Shown piece after piece: positions 52,703 to 63,466 of a stretch of 64,000 bases of DNA. The notes beneath the pieces were generated by a model. It saw nothing but the letters and a program-made list of their open reading frames with translations. It did no database searches and was not told the origin of the DNA. Each line of letters starts with the position of its first letter. The first letter of the stretch is position 1. Made by a program: the position numbers and the translations under genes. The DNA lies in assembly GCA_014706385.1 (NCBI GenBank), contig JACGZH010000002.1:682001-746000 (forward strand). The letters are read 5' to 3'. This DNA comes from Phaffia rhodozyma (taxonomy: Eukaryota > Basidiomycota > Tremellomycetes > Cystofilobasidiales > Mrakiaceae).

Positions 52703-54144
52703 ATGGCAGACTCCAACACCTCATCAGCTCCTGCATTCACCTCTGGCTCAGCTTCTGATAGTTATCCTACGACCGCCCATGCCCCGGAACCCATACCAGA
52801 ACCCAAGGAAGATTATGGCCGTCGATATCAGAGTCTGTTGAACGCACTCGAGATGGCTGTCCGAACAGGAACAAATAAGTGGACGTACGTCTCCTCGAAT
52901 CTCTTTCTTCTCAGTTCTGTCTTGTTTAGCGGTGTCACGTTGATTGTCTCTATCCAGGTTCGTCTTCAATCAAGACAGTCACTGACGCGTCCTGCTTTTT
53001 TCTGATGTATGTGTATCTTTCGATGCTCGACATTCATTCCGGACGGATGTGTAGGTATGAAGACTTCAAATCTTGTTTCCCTCTAAGGTGTGCTCTTTGG
53101 GAAGAGGAAAGTAAAGGTGTTTGGCTCCAATCAGGAGAGATCCTTCGAGAGGCCGTACTAGTCAGTCCGATTTGTTCGTTCTGTTTTCTGAAGCGACCAA
53201 GACGCGTCGAGGTTCTGAAGATTGTTGACTTCTCGACCTACTCGTCTCTCTGCTTGATCGTGATCGTGATCATTCAACCAGAAAAACGCTCAGATCAAAC
53301 TAGAGGAAGCAAAAATAGGAGCAGGGTTGCGTCTTGTCCAAGAGGCCGTTCAGCGAGCAAGTCAGCGAAAACTGTTGGCCGGTTCGAACGACCAGCTGCA
53401 TGGGGACGAATGGATGTCAGTCGACTTCTCACTCCTCGTCCTCTTCTCTCCATCTTTCGCCTTCATCATCACTGTACTGACTTTAAATTTCTCAAACGAT
53501 CTTTCTTTGGTTCCATTGGGATGGTGGCGCAAACGTATTTAGAATTACGACTGATCTCACACCGGCAGCTCTCACGGCGACGCATAACTTACCACTTTAC
53601 GACGCAGAGTACGCTAGACTGCAAGCCGAACTGGTCGATGTAAGTCTTATGATTGATTCACATGACGGATGTGCTCTAAGAGATCCCAGAGGAGAAAAAG
53701 AAGACGCAACAGGAGAAAGACAGCAAGGATGAGGATCAGAAACTGACGGTTCATTCTATCTCAATCCTTTTCTACAAACGCGGTGTACATGCAACCGAAC
53801 AACAAAGCTCGACTCGGACATATCGGTACTATACGATGATCTTCGAAAGACAGAAGATCAAAGAAAAGGCGAAGAGGAAGCATACAAAGCCCAACTTGAT
53901 GAGCTCGGCGAAGTTCGTTCATTTCCCTCTTTTGTTTTGTTGTGTTTTGCTTCTCCATCCTATCTCGAGCTGCACTCTCTCACTTTCGGTGTGCTGATGA
54001 CTGATACAAACAATTTATAATGCACGGTCTCTGTGGGTTCGTTTCATTTCGTAGGCGTTGAACGTAATGCAGGCCTGGGATGCTGATGGAATGACGAGAT
54101 GGATGGACGAAGTGATGGCTCGGGAGCCAGCTTCTATCAGATAG
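52703..54144 (+). CDS. NNF1: Kinetochore MIND/Mis12-complex subunit Nnf1-like
   Basis: Nnf1 (human PMF1) is a coiled-coil member of the Mis12 complex linking centromeric chromatin to the Ndc80 complex. ATG at 52703 gives MADSNTSSAPAFTSGSASDS; a second ATG in another frame lies five bases upstream. The core reads YGRRYQSLLNALEMAVRTG and KWTYEDFKSCFPL, then GVWLQSGEILREAV. The family hallmark is RY..L...l......s..kf..CFP, followed by a helix. After an intron come EEAKIGAGLRLVQEAVQRA, LTPAALTATHNLPLYDAEY and a long acidic coiled coil ending EALNVMQAWDADGMTRW. About seven exons, with the stop at 54144 and some 220 residues. Moderate confidence: the family is short and poorly conserved. Confidence 0.66.
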
Positions 54145-54552
54145 TTGATTCATACTCTTCTCTCCTCTCCTCTCCTCTCAACCGAGTCTCCTATTGTTGT
54201 GCATTCTAGTCTATATTTCCTCCCAGAAATGATCCCCCCCCTTTCGGCAATCTACGAACACTATCGATAGAGCCTATATATGTGTTTTCTTCTGTTCAAG
54301 CCGGATCTTCATAGCCCACCTTCAGACACCTCGAACAAAGGCTGCCCGGTTCAATTTGGGGGAAGGAAAGAAAAGATTGAAAAGGAGGAGAAAGGGAAGA
54401 CTTAAGAAAAGAAACGCATCCATCGGGAAAATAAGACCTTCTACAAAAACCATACATGACAACCTTCCTTCCTCTGTCTCTCCTCAGCTTGACAGGCTCC
54501 AACGACGACTCTGACACTGACACTGGTCGTTCCAGAGGATGACACTGGACAT
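54145..54552. other. Convergent 3' flanks NNF1 / COX4
   Basis: 408 bp between two stop codons. Starts with a (CTCTC)n tract at about 54158-54178. No coding signal. Confidence 0.55.
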
Positions 54553-55935
54553 CTAGTGCTTGTGCTCTCCCTCTCCGTGGTGGTGGGCGTGGCTGGGGTG
54601 GGGAAGGAGCTTGGCGTTCTTCTGCTGCTCGGCAATCTCGGGAATGACCTCGGACCACGGGTTGTGGTACTTGAGCTGGTCTGTTTATGATGTTTCGGAT
54701 GGGTCAGTTTGGTGTGAATAGGAGTAAAAGGGAACTCGGTGAGTTCTCGGTGACATGACAATGTATAGTAAATAATAATGGCGAGGAGGAAGAGAAAAAA
54801 GAAGTGCAAAAAGAGGAAAGAGACGAACAGCAGCATCCACACTCCGCACATCGGGCAATCTCCTCACCCTTGAGGCTGTTTCGCGGAGAAGAACGAAATC
54901 CACACCCGTAGCATTAGAATAAGAAAAGATAACAAGGACTTGTCGAAAAGTGATCAGTTGGAAACTACTTACCTGTACCAGAGGAGATCGTGGGAATCCA
55001 CGGGGTAACCGGTGCATCCGACGAGTCGCTCGTCAATCTGAAAGGAGGGGGAGATAAACAAGGAAGGGAAGAATGGCAGAGGACAGATGGAAAGTCGTCA
55101 GCGGGATGCCTACAGATGAGTGAGTCTAAGTCCAGAGCTTTTTTTTTCTAGCGACTTTGTAGGCGTCCAATGACCATAGGTCGTTTCTCAAGACTGCGAA
55201 TCCCATTCAAACCAAAGCTCATAGCTTCTACTATCACCGTCGCCGAATCTCATCCCCTTGTTCTCTCAGCTGGATTTCCGTAGAATGCCATCCGAATGTA
55301 TTCTATGATGATGATAGACAACACAAGAGAGAAGGACCAGAAGGAGCGAAAAGGAAGAGTGAATACTGACGATGGCGTGAACCGGGATGGGGTCGGCCAT
55401 CGTTCCCATTCGGTCGACGAGAACGGGCTTCATGTCGAAGACATCGATACCAGCCATGTTTCCGAGAAGCTCGTATCGCTCAGTACCAGTGGCCTGGTCG
55501 AGATCAGTTGGGACCTGTGTGTATTACGAAGCCGGAAGAGATGCGATCATGGAAGCGAGAGAGAGAAGCAGGTGCCAGAGGTAGGAAGAAAAAAGAAAGG
55601 GAAAAAAAGATCAAGAGAGAAAAAAGTGAGAGATAAAGTAAGTTTCTGTGATCGGACGGTTGTACATCGCATCTTCACTCGGCAAACAAAGAAGGAACCG
55701 ATCCAACGACGACAAGCCAGACCAGAAAGAAAGAGATACTGACGGATCCAAGCTTGGCTCCAGGACCCTGGAGGAAACCCTCGGCGGGGACAGAAGGGTC
55801 GGTAGGCTTGACGGGGACAGAAGCAGAACCGAAGAATCCCTTGAGGAAGGTTCGTCGCTGAACAGGAGCCGACCGGGGAGCGAGAGCGAGTCTGTTGGAG
55901 GCAAGTGCCGATCGAAGAGCAACTCTGGAGGCCAT
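54553..55935 (-). CDS. COX4: Cytochrome c oxidase subunit Vb (yeast Cox4), zinc-binding
   Basis: Nuclear-encoded, matrix-side subunit of respiratory complex IV. ATG at 55935 opens a mitochondrial presequence: MASRVALRSALASNRLALAP, then VQRRTFLKGFFGS, Arg-rich with no acids. The mature protein has GPGAKLGSV, PTDLDQATGTERYELLGNM, AGIDVFDMKPVLVDRMGTM and PIPVHAI. Zinc-site segments are RLVGCTGYPVDSHDLLWY and ARCAECGCCYQLKYHNP. The last join needs the donor GTTCGT (complement of 54823-54828) to give CYQLKY. The C-terminus is an unusual His-rich tail, HPSHAHHHGEGEHKH, with the stop at 54553. Five or six exons, about 175 residues. Codon choice is strongly biased, as in highly expressed genes. Confidence 0.92.
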
Positions 55936-56187
55936 GATGAACGAGGGCGAGGGTTGAACTGTTGGGTATGTGTGAGTGAGTGTTGGGACGAGCAAAGTTC
56001 TGAATCCTTCTCGTCTACCGAGTACGGCCGTTTTTTTCAATCGTAACCATGGCGTGTAACAATCGCGTAACCGGTGGGCCTCGTCTGCCGACGCGCCTAT
56101 GGTGTTGCCATCTCTAGGACGCTTTGGGGGATAACCTATCTCGGATGGAATCAGGGTAGCAGGGATGGACGGAGGCAGGCAGAGGAG

Positions 56188-56212
56188 CAGACAGACAGAC
56201 AGACAGACAGAG
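56188..56212. repeat. (ACAG)n tandem repeat
   Basis: About six copies of a 4-bp unit in the COX4/MFS intergenic region. Confidence 0.8.
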
Positions 56213-56992
56213 GGTCAAAGAAGGTATAAAATCTCAAAAGCAGATGCAGAACACTGCTCCCTTGTCTTCAGTGTCGTTCTCAATCTGATTCCATTCGATA
56301 AAGATAGTGCAAAGCGAGAGATCGTCTGCCCGTCTACGACCGAAGGGATACCCAGTAGACTCGGCAACAACACTGTTCATCCAATGCATTATATCCATCA
56401 TGTTCTCTGGAATGTATCGAATATAGTTCGCTTAGATGGCAGTGACGGCGGTAGCTCTAGCTGGACCGATCATCTGTGTCCAAATGTCTTGGGGGGTTTT
56501 CTTTTTACCGGTTCATCATCTGACGACCTCTGTTCTGCACGTGGCCATGGTGCGTGACGGATGGAACAATCGGAGAGTTTTCTCTTCCCATACGCGTCTA
56601 CTCTGCACACACACATACACACACACTTTGACCATGGACGGACGTCAAGAATGCTAACCGACTAACTATGTTCTCGATACTGACTCTGATGAAGAGTACG
56701 AAAACAAGAATGAAACCACGTCGTCCGATATGAAGGACATAGGATAGCCTGATGAACTGACAGCCCAAAAAGTTCAAAGCCTTCTTTTGTAGATTTAAAG
56801 AGGCGGCAAACGGATGCCCAGAGTTTTACTGACCGGCTAATGGTTCTGTTGGGGTTTCAGAATCTGCTGACCTTTTGAATTCATCTCACTTGGCCCACGG
56901 ACATTGGGTCGACTTCCGGCTCATTTCGATTTTCTTTAGTCACCGAGAGACGCCAGAGCCTAACCCAACCTTATCCACGGAATGAAGAGTTA

Positions 56993-57024
56993 GACCAAGA
57001 CCAAGACCAAGACCAAGACCAAGA
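56993..57024. repeat. (GACCAA)n tandem repeat
   Basis: About five copies of a 6-bp unit, trailing into GAGCAAAAGCAAG. Confidence 0.8.
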
Positions 57025-57720
57025 GCAAAAGCAAGAGAGCACAACGTGTTGTTGAGCAACGTCTAATGTTACCGGACAAATATAGCAGCGAGCCCAGGCA
57101 TTGATTGAATGGAGATTCTAACCTCTGCCAACAGAAACCGAAGGACTTTCTCTGAACGGGGTCACGCACGATGTTTAGAGAAGAACAGATCCAGAGGTTC
57201 TCTCTGCCTCGTTCTCTGTCCTGCCTCTCTTCACCGCCTCTACCTGTTTTCCTTTGAGTCTCGCTGCAAGGTTCTAACCGATCAACCGGCTGTCTGATTC
57301 AATCTCGGGTTCTTTCTATCCGTTTGTTAGTGTGCTGAGATGCTGATGCACGGATATTTCTTCCTGACACACTTCTTGGACCTTTATCCATCCATACTAA
57401 CAATCATCCTGCTGTTCTCTGATCCCTTCCCCATTCCTGAACCTTTCAGCTGACCCCGGTTCGCTATCAATGTTGACTATTACCGGTGGTGTTTTCGTCT
57501 GTTGATTTCCTTCGGTTATCACCATCTCTCTCGGCCACCGGTATACTCGGATTCAGACTTCATCAACCACATGAGATCAAATCATGGTCAGCCCAGATGG
57601 TGTCCAACCGGACGTTGGCTTAGACCCTGGTTGCCTGTCTTTCTTCTTGTCTTCGTCTTGAGATAAATATCGCCTCCGTTTTCGATACTCTTTATCTCTC
57701 TTCTTCTTTCTTCTTATCAC

Positions 57721-57750
57721 CTCATCTCATCTCATCTCATCTCATCTCAT
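57721..57750. repeat. (CTCAT)6 tandem repeat upstream of MFS gene
   Basis: Six exact copies of CTCAT, 130 bp before the transporter ATG, inside a longer pyrimidine-rich stretch that is probably promoter or 5' UTR. Confidence 0.85.
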
Positions 57751-57880
57751 CAACTCTCTATCGATCCGACTCTTGAACCGAAATCTCATCTTGAGGCAGA
57801 AAGCTCTTATCTGCCCTTCTTCCTCTGATCTCTGCCTCATTCCCTCTTGCCCTCAACAATACACAGCAACCATCTAGACA

Positions 57881-60857
57881 ATGGGAGATCCTGCAAAGAC
57901 TGGGCTGGACGATCTGTCAAACGTCCGAAGTAACGGGTCGTTTGAAAAGAACCAGATCGAACACCAGGAGTTTGTGGAGCGAGGAGAATCCCCTTCTCCG
58001 GACCCAGATTTTTTGAGAAAAACAATGTTCGTCGATCGTAATCCTTCCTCATTTGTCTGTCGTTTCAACTCATACAGGAAAGACAAAGGAGATCCCGCTG
58101 ATCTGATAGCTTACTTCCCCGCCTTTCTTGACTGATCTGTTTACCAGTCGCAAGATCGATCTTCGTCTGTTGCCAATCTTGGGAGCCTTGTATTCGATCG
58201 CACTGATTGATAGAACCAACATATCCCTCGCCCGAGTTGCTGGTATGGACGTCGAATTGGAGTTAACTGTTGGGAATCGGTATTCGATAGTATCCCTCAT
58301 GTTCTTCGTACCCTACAGTGAGCGTTCCAATTTGTTCTGCGCTCATCTAGTCATTCTCTTCGGTCGCCCAGTCCAGAGGAATCAGCGCTGATCGATATCA
58401 TAAACACATCCTTCCTCTGCAGTCATTTTGGAGCTTCCATCAAATATTCTATTGCGAAAGTTCGGCACAGCCAGATGGCTCACGTACGTGCATTCTCTCT
58501 TTTCAGTTCAAACCCAATCTGGGCGGTGACCGGCCTGATGTTGACCATCCGTTTCGGATACAAACGCACCGCGTACAGCTTCATTTCTGTCTCCTGGGGT
58601 GCCGTTACTATCGGCATGGGCTTCGTTCATAGTTGGGGCGCCCTTACAGCGTGCAGAGCCTTATTGGGAGCGCTCGAGGTCAGTTCTTCCCAGATATAAT
58701 CAGTGCCGTCTTTTTGCCTGTTTATATACCTCAGATTAGGATCCTAACTCACGGCTTCTTGCTTTCTGTTTCGACCCTCTCAGGCCGGATTCTTTCCTGT
58801 GTGTCTATGCGTATCTCAAGAACCTGTTTCCCTATTGCAGCGGCTGATTCAAATTTGCGTTTTGCCCGCCTTCAGGCCTGTGCTTTCGTGATCGTGAGTA
58901 TCTCCATAGCTTGTGTCTGTAGAAACGAACGAGGCTTGACCGATCGCCCCCTATCTAGGCAACTTGGTACACGAGATACGAGACTGGAAAACGAATGTCG
59001 GTGAGTGGCTCTCAGCGTCTGGGTGTATGCGAATTTGTGCCTTTGGTTGACCGTTTATTGCTTTGTTGCTTGCAGGGATTTTACCTGATCTCCTTAGTAA
59101 TTTCTGGTTTCTCTGGTATTCTCGCCTACGGCTTGGTTCAGATGGGAGGTACTGCCGGTATCAGAGTAAGCGCTTCAGTTGTTCGATCGCAATACGACGA
59201 ATCCACTCACTCACAAGTATGGTTCATCTGTGACTATACCTCTAGGGTTGGCGGTGGATCTTCATCATCGAGGGTGTCATCACATGCGCCTTTGGAATGG
59301 CCGCTTACTTCCGTACGTCTTATTCAAATCATGCTTGGTGATCGTCGTCCTGAACATAGAGATTTACCTCGAATCGAACATGTACTATACCCTCTCGTTT
59401 CCAGTCATTGTCGACTTCCCCGACAAGAACAAGTTCCTCACTGCCGAGCAGACCACTATGATTCTCACCAGAATCGAGAAGGAGCGAGGAGATACCGTCT
59501 ATGAACCTCTCACTTGGCCTCTCTTCCGCTCCCACATCTCTGATCTCAAACTCTGGGGATTCGCTCTCATGTTCATGGCCAGCACCATGTATGTCGTCCA
59601 TCGTAACTTCCAGTAGTCGTCAACATGTCTTTCCTAGCCGAGTACTAATCCTGTTTGTTATCTTTGTCTTTATTTTCTGTCTTGTTAAATTTGATCGCAG
59701 GCCGTCGTATGCCTTTGCGTACTTTCTGCCTGTGATCCTCACTGGAATGGGTTACACCGTGAAGGAGAGTCAAGTACGTAGTTCTGACCAGACAGCGAAC
59801 CTTCTGACGTTCCTCCCGCCATATTCCGGGTCAACATCTCTACTGATTTTCTGACACCACCTGACCCTACTGCTCTTGCTCTCTCAGCTCCTGACGGCCC
59901 CTCCTTACATTGTATGCGCGCCTTATGCCATGGCTCTCGCCTGGCTTTCGGATCGGACCCATAACCGATCAAGAGTGATCATCTTCCAGGCGACGTGCTG
60001 CCTAGTTGGCTTGCTCTTGGTCGCCTACCTCAAGAACAATCACGTTAGTCTCAAACTTGACGTTCTCCTATCTTTTCATGGCAGAGCCCAATGTATTTCT
60101 GGCCTAACAGAATCTCTTCCTATGCAGGCACGATACTTTGGAGTCTTTATGGGTCTTGCCGGAGCCAACTCCAATGTTCCTGCTACGTGCGTCCGCATGT
60201 GATGTTTTCTTTCAGTCTCAGGTGTCTCTTCACTCATTCTTTTTCTTCCTTTCTTTCTTATGATCCTTCCGATTGTAGTCTTGCCTGGATGAATAACTCT
60301 ATTTTGGGATCCAGTAAGCGAAGTGTAGGAAGTGCCATGGCCATCGGATTTGGAGGCATCGGAGGAATTTTGGCCACCACTGTTCGTATCACACGTCTTT
60401 CCCTGAACATTACAATATCCTTGGTAGAGTCGAGAACAAAGCTGATGTGTTGTTTTACGGTTCTCTTCAAACATCGATACCGCAATAAAGGTCTTTGTCC
60501 AAAAAGATGCTCCTCGATACGTTAGTGCTCCCTCTCCATGTTAATTGATCATCTGGCTCGATATGGATCGTTTGACTTATCTGCTCGGAACGTTCTTTCG
60601 ATCTGGACCAATAGCTCAAAGGTCTTTGGATAACAGTTGGCTTGCAGTTTTTGACGATCATTCTCGCACTTACTGTGAGCGCGTCAACCCTATCCCATCA
60701 ATTACTGCCTTTCAAATAAATGAACGTGACTTGGCTAATACTTTCAACTTTCTTTCTATTTCAATAGTTCACCACCTACTTTTCAAGGGCAAACAAGAAG
60801 GTCAGGGCGGGAGAGAAAGTGATCGAGGGTCGAGAAGGATTTGAATATACTCTTTAG
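57881..60857 (+). CDS. MFS transporter, Dal5/Tna1-type anion:cation symporter family
   Basis: Plasma-membrane permease with about 12 membrane spans. Relatives carry allantoate, nicotinate, pantothenate or related carboxylates; the substrate here is unknown. ATG at 57881 gives MGDPAKTGLDDLSNVRSNG and an acidic cytosolic N-tail. Family segments: KIDLRLLPILGALYSIALID then RTNISLARVAG (span 1), IILELPSNILLRKFG, CRALLGALEAGFFP, WRWIFIIEGVIT (after span 6), a central loop with VIVDFPDKNKFLTAEQ, SYAFAYFLPVILTGMGYT, RYFGVFMGLAGANSNVPAT and IGGILATTVFVQKDAPRY. The last exon ends KVIEGREGFEYTL with the stop at 60857. About 14 introns, one with donor GTTCGT at 60382. I saw no break, though the small exons near 58790-59090 are hard to set. 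Confidence 0.85.
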
Positions 60858-61227
60858 GCTCTGGACGTTCACTCATTTCTCTTGAGTTCAACTCTCTTCT
60901 TTTCCCCTCTTAGTCGGTCTTTCTTCTTTTTGTAATTTAATCCGGGCTTCTATGTCTCTGATACCTATCTGTAGGTCGTGTTGTATGTTGTAGCACTTTT
61001 GTTTTGTAGTCCCCTTATGATCTTTGTACGACATGTAGTATACGATTTGTTTTCGAACGTTATGTGTGTTCGCTCCCAATCTGAGCTTGGAGATCGCGAA
61101 AGAAAATCAGAAGAGAGTTACATAAGCAGTGTAGTCACCAGCAATCTCTTAGGTGCATCAGGTTAAGCGGAAAGCTCAGCATACATCAGGTGCCTCCGAC
61201 CGTCACTCTCTCACTCTCTCTCATCCC
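60858..61227. other. Intergenic MFS / SWD2
   Basis: 370 bp between tandem genes: T-rich 3' flank followed by the SWD2 promoter. The 30 bp before the ATG are a (TCTC/ACTC) pyrimidine tract. Confidence 0.5.
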
Positions 61228-63305
61228 ATGGCTCCCGCTCCCCCTATTCAGGCTCCTTCTGGAAAGGAGCAGCCGATGCCTGTTCCTATAACACTGACTC
61301 CTCAAATAATGGTACGTTGTCTTTCTCTTCGCGGACGCGTCTTTCACGAGCTCGTCCAGCCGACCTCCAACTACGCCTAAAGGTCTAGGCAACAAGCACA
61401 CGAATCAATTACCTAACTTGTATCTCTCTCTGCCTTGCGTCTGGTCCACATGGTTCATTCAATTTTTGGGGAGAAAATAGACGGCATTCAAACCGGCCAA
61501 AGTGTTTCCTACGGCAGTCGAACCAGGATCGACCATCACGTCTATCACGTTTGATGATATGGGCGACAACTGTGTGACGAGCGGAGATGACGATGCGTTC
61601 AAATTATGGAATTGCCGAACGGGAAAGTGAGTGCGAAAGTTGTTTTGTTCCCATTATAAACCTCACCAACACGTCTTTAGTTGAAAGACTCAGTATGGGA
61701 CTGACATTCATATGCCTCTGTGGGGTTCAACTGTCTGCATCTGTTCAGGCATACAAAGACGTTCTATTCGAAAAAGTACGGAATCGATCACGTCAGGTTC
61801 ACACACGGAAAGACCAACTTGATTCACGCCAGTACAAGAATAAACGGTAGATGTCCCCTGTCCTTCCTTCCTTTCTTGGGCTTTGCGCGATGGCTGATGT
61901 CTGTAAGGTTTTATTCCCGGGATTTGCTGCTTGAATGCTCCAAATGAATCAGATGATATCCGATATCATTCTCTACACGACAACAAATACCTGACTTACT
62001 TTACCGGACATACAGACAAGTCAGTACCCCATATTTGGGCCAGTTCGCTTGATCGTCTTTGAACCACTGTTACAGTTTGACCTGACGTTTGTCGTTCGAC
62101 CTTCGTGTTCTCTTGCCTCGACTGAATTATGTAGAGTCATCGCACTCGCGATAAATCCTTCGAACGATCAATTCATTTCTTCCTCACTCGACGGAACTGT
62201 TCGTCTTTGGGACATTCGAACTCCCCATTGTCGGGGACGGACAGATATTGGATCGGGAACAGCTCCGATAGTGTGCTATGACAACCAAGGAATCGTGTTT
62301 GCAGTGGCGGAAAACTGTCTGCCTTATTCAAAGATTCATATGTATGATTCGTCCAACTTTGACGCGGTCAGTCTCTTGCATCTTGTTCTCTTGTCGTTTT
62401 CCTGAGAAAGAACAAGAACGAATTGCTGAACCATATCCCGCCGTCACGTCATGTTCTTTGCGCTGCTTCAAATAGGGCCCATTCGCAACATTCATCATTG
62501 TAGATCCTCAACTACCCCTCGAGTCGATCCCTCCAAAAATCCCAATCGTTACCTCCCTTTCTTTTTCCCCTCATGGGAAGTACATTCTCGTCGGAACTTC
62601 TGGCGAGGTTCATTATCTCTTGGACTCATTTACTGGACAACTCCTCAAGCGACTCGTTGGCCATAGTGGGTTGGGTAGGAACCCGATGGGTGACTCGGGT
62701 GGAACGCCTCAGAGAGGAATCAGTGGAGAAGAAGTCAAATGGAGTCCGGATGCTAAATTTGTCATATCGGGTGAGTTCGAGCCAGTCTTCACTCTATATC
62801 TCCTTCTCTCTTCTCTCTTCTCTCTTCTCTCTTCTCTCTTCTCTCTTCTCTTATCGCTTCGAGATGCTTGCAAGATGACTGATCTGAGAAAACAACTTCT
62901 CAATAGGTTCTTGGAAGGGAGATCTTCACATGTGGGACGTCCAAGATGATGCTCTTCAGGCATTAGACGAAGAAACTCGACAGGCTCAGCAGAGAGTAGA
63001 TGACCTTCTGACGTTGAAACCAATCGGATCGATCACAGGCCACGATAAACCTTCGAGAACTGTCGGATTTAACCCAAGGACGTTGATGATCGCTACTGGT
63101 GCTGGTGAATTGGTTCGTTCCTTTTCTCTCTTTCCCTTCCCGTTTCGTTCCTCTCGTCTTGTGTTTTGGAGTTCAGCAGATGTTGATACTATCGCTCTGA
63201 ACTTTTCTTCATGATGTGTCGTATGTGTTTTAGGCTTTCTGGTTGCCGGAGAAGGTTGACGGTGCGACGTCGACGGGAGCATCAGCAGTGCCTATTAGTA
63301 TATGA
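61228..63305 (+). CDS. SWD2: WD40 protein Swd2/WDR82 (COMPASS and cleavage/polyadenylation factor)
   Basis: Seven-blade WD40 subunit shared by the Set1/COMPASS H3K4 methyltransferase and, in yeast, the CPF 3'-end machinery. ATG at 61228 gives MAPAPPIQAPSGKEQPMPV. Blades: ITSITFDDMGDNCVTSGDDD and AFKLWNC; TKTFYSKKYGIDHVRFTHG; YFTGHTDKVIALAINPSNDQ then TVRLWDIRTPHCRG; IVCYDNQGIVFAVAEN; SLSFSPHGKYILVGTSG; EEVKWSPDAKFVISGSWKGD then MWDV; and TVGFNPRTLMIATGAGELAF. The KYGIDHVRFTH and VRLWDIR..C.G pattern is typical of Swd2/WDR82. The last join uses GTTCGT (63113) to read GEL-AFWLPEK, with the stop at 63305. About nine introns and 400 residues. Confidence 0.9.
62813..62850. repeat. (CTTCTCT)n repeat in SWD2 intron
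   Basis: About five copies of a 7-bp pyrimidine unit within an intron; it could serve as an extended polypyrimidine tract. Confidence 0.75.
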
Positions 63306-63466
63306 ATATGTCTGAACATTCTAAGAAAAGCCGCTTGACGAGGAGTCTGAGGGATGCAAACAGATACAGAAGCGCAAGGCAAGGAAAAAAAAACAAAGAG
63401 AACGGGAAGAAGACATGAATAAATTTCAGTTTCCTTCATTTCTCCTTCTAATTGGAACCCCTGTTC

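Larger units (their letters stand above)
55936..57880. other. 1.9-kb divergent intergenic COX4 / MFS transporter
   Basis: The longest gap in the window. It holds three tandem repeats listed separately and a TATA-like GGTATAAAAT at about 56222-56231. Open frames at 56165-56657 and 57109-57297 have no recognisable product and include repeat sequence, so no gene is called. Confidence 0.5.
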
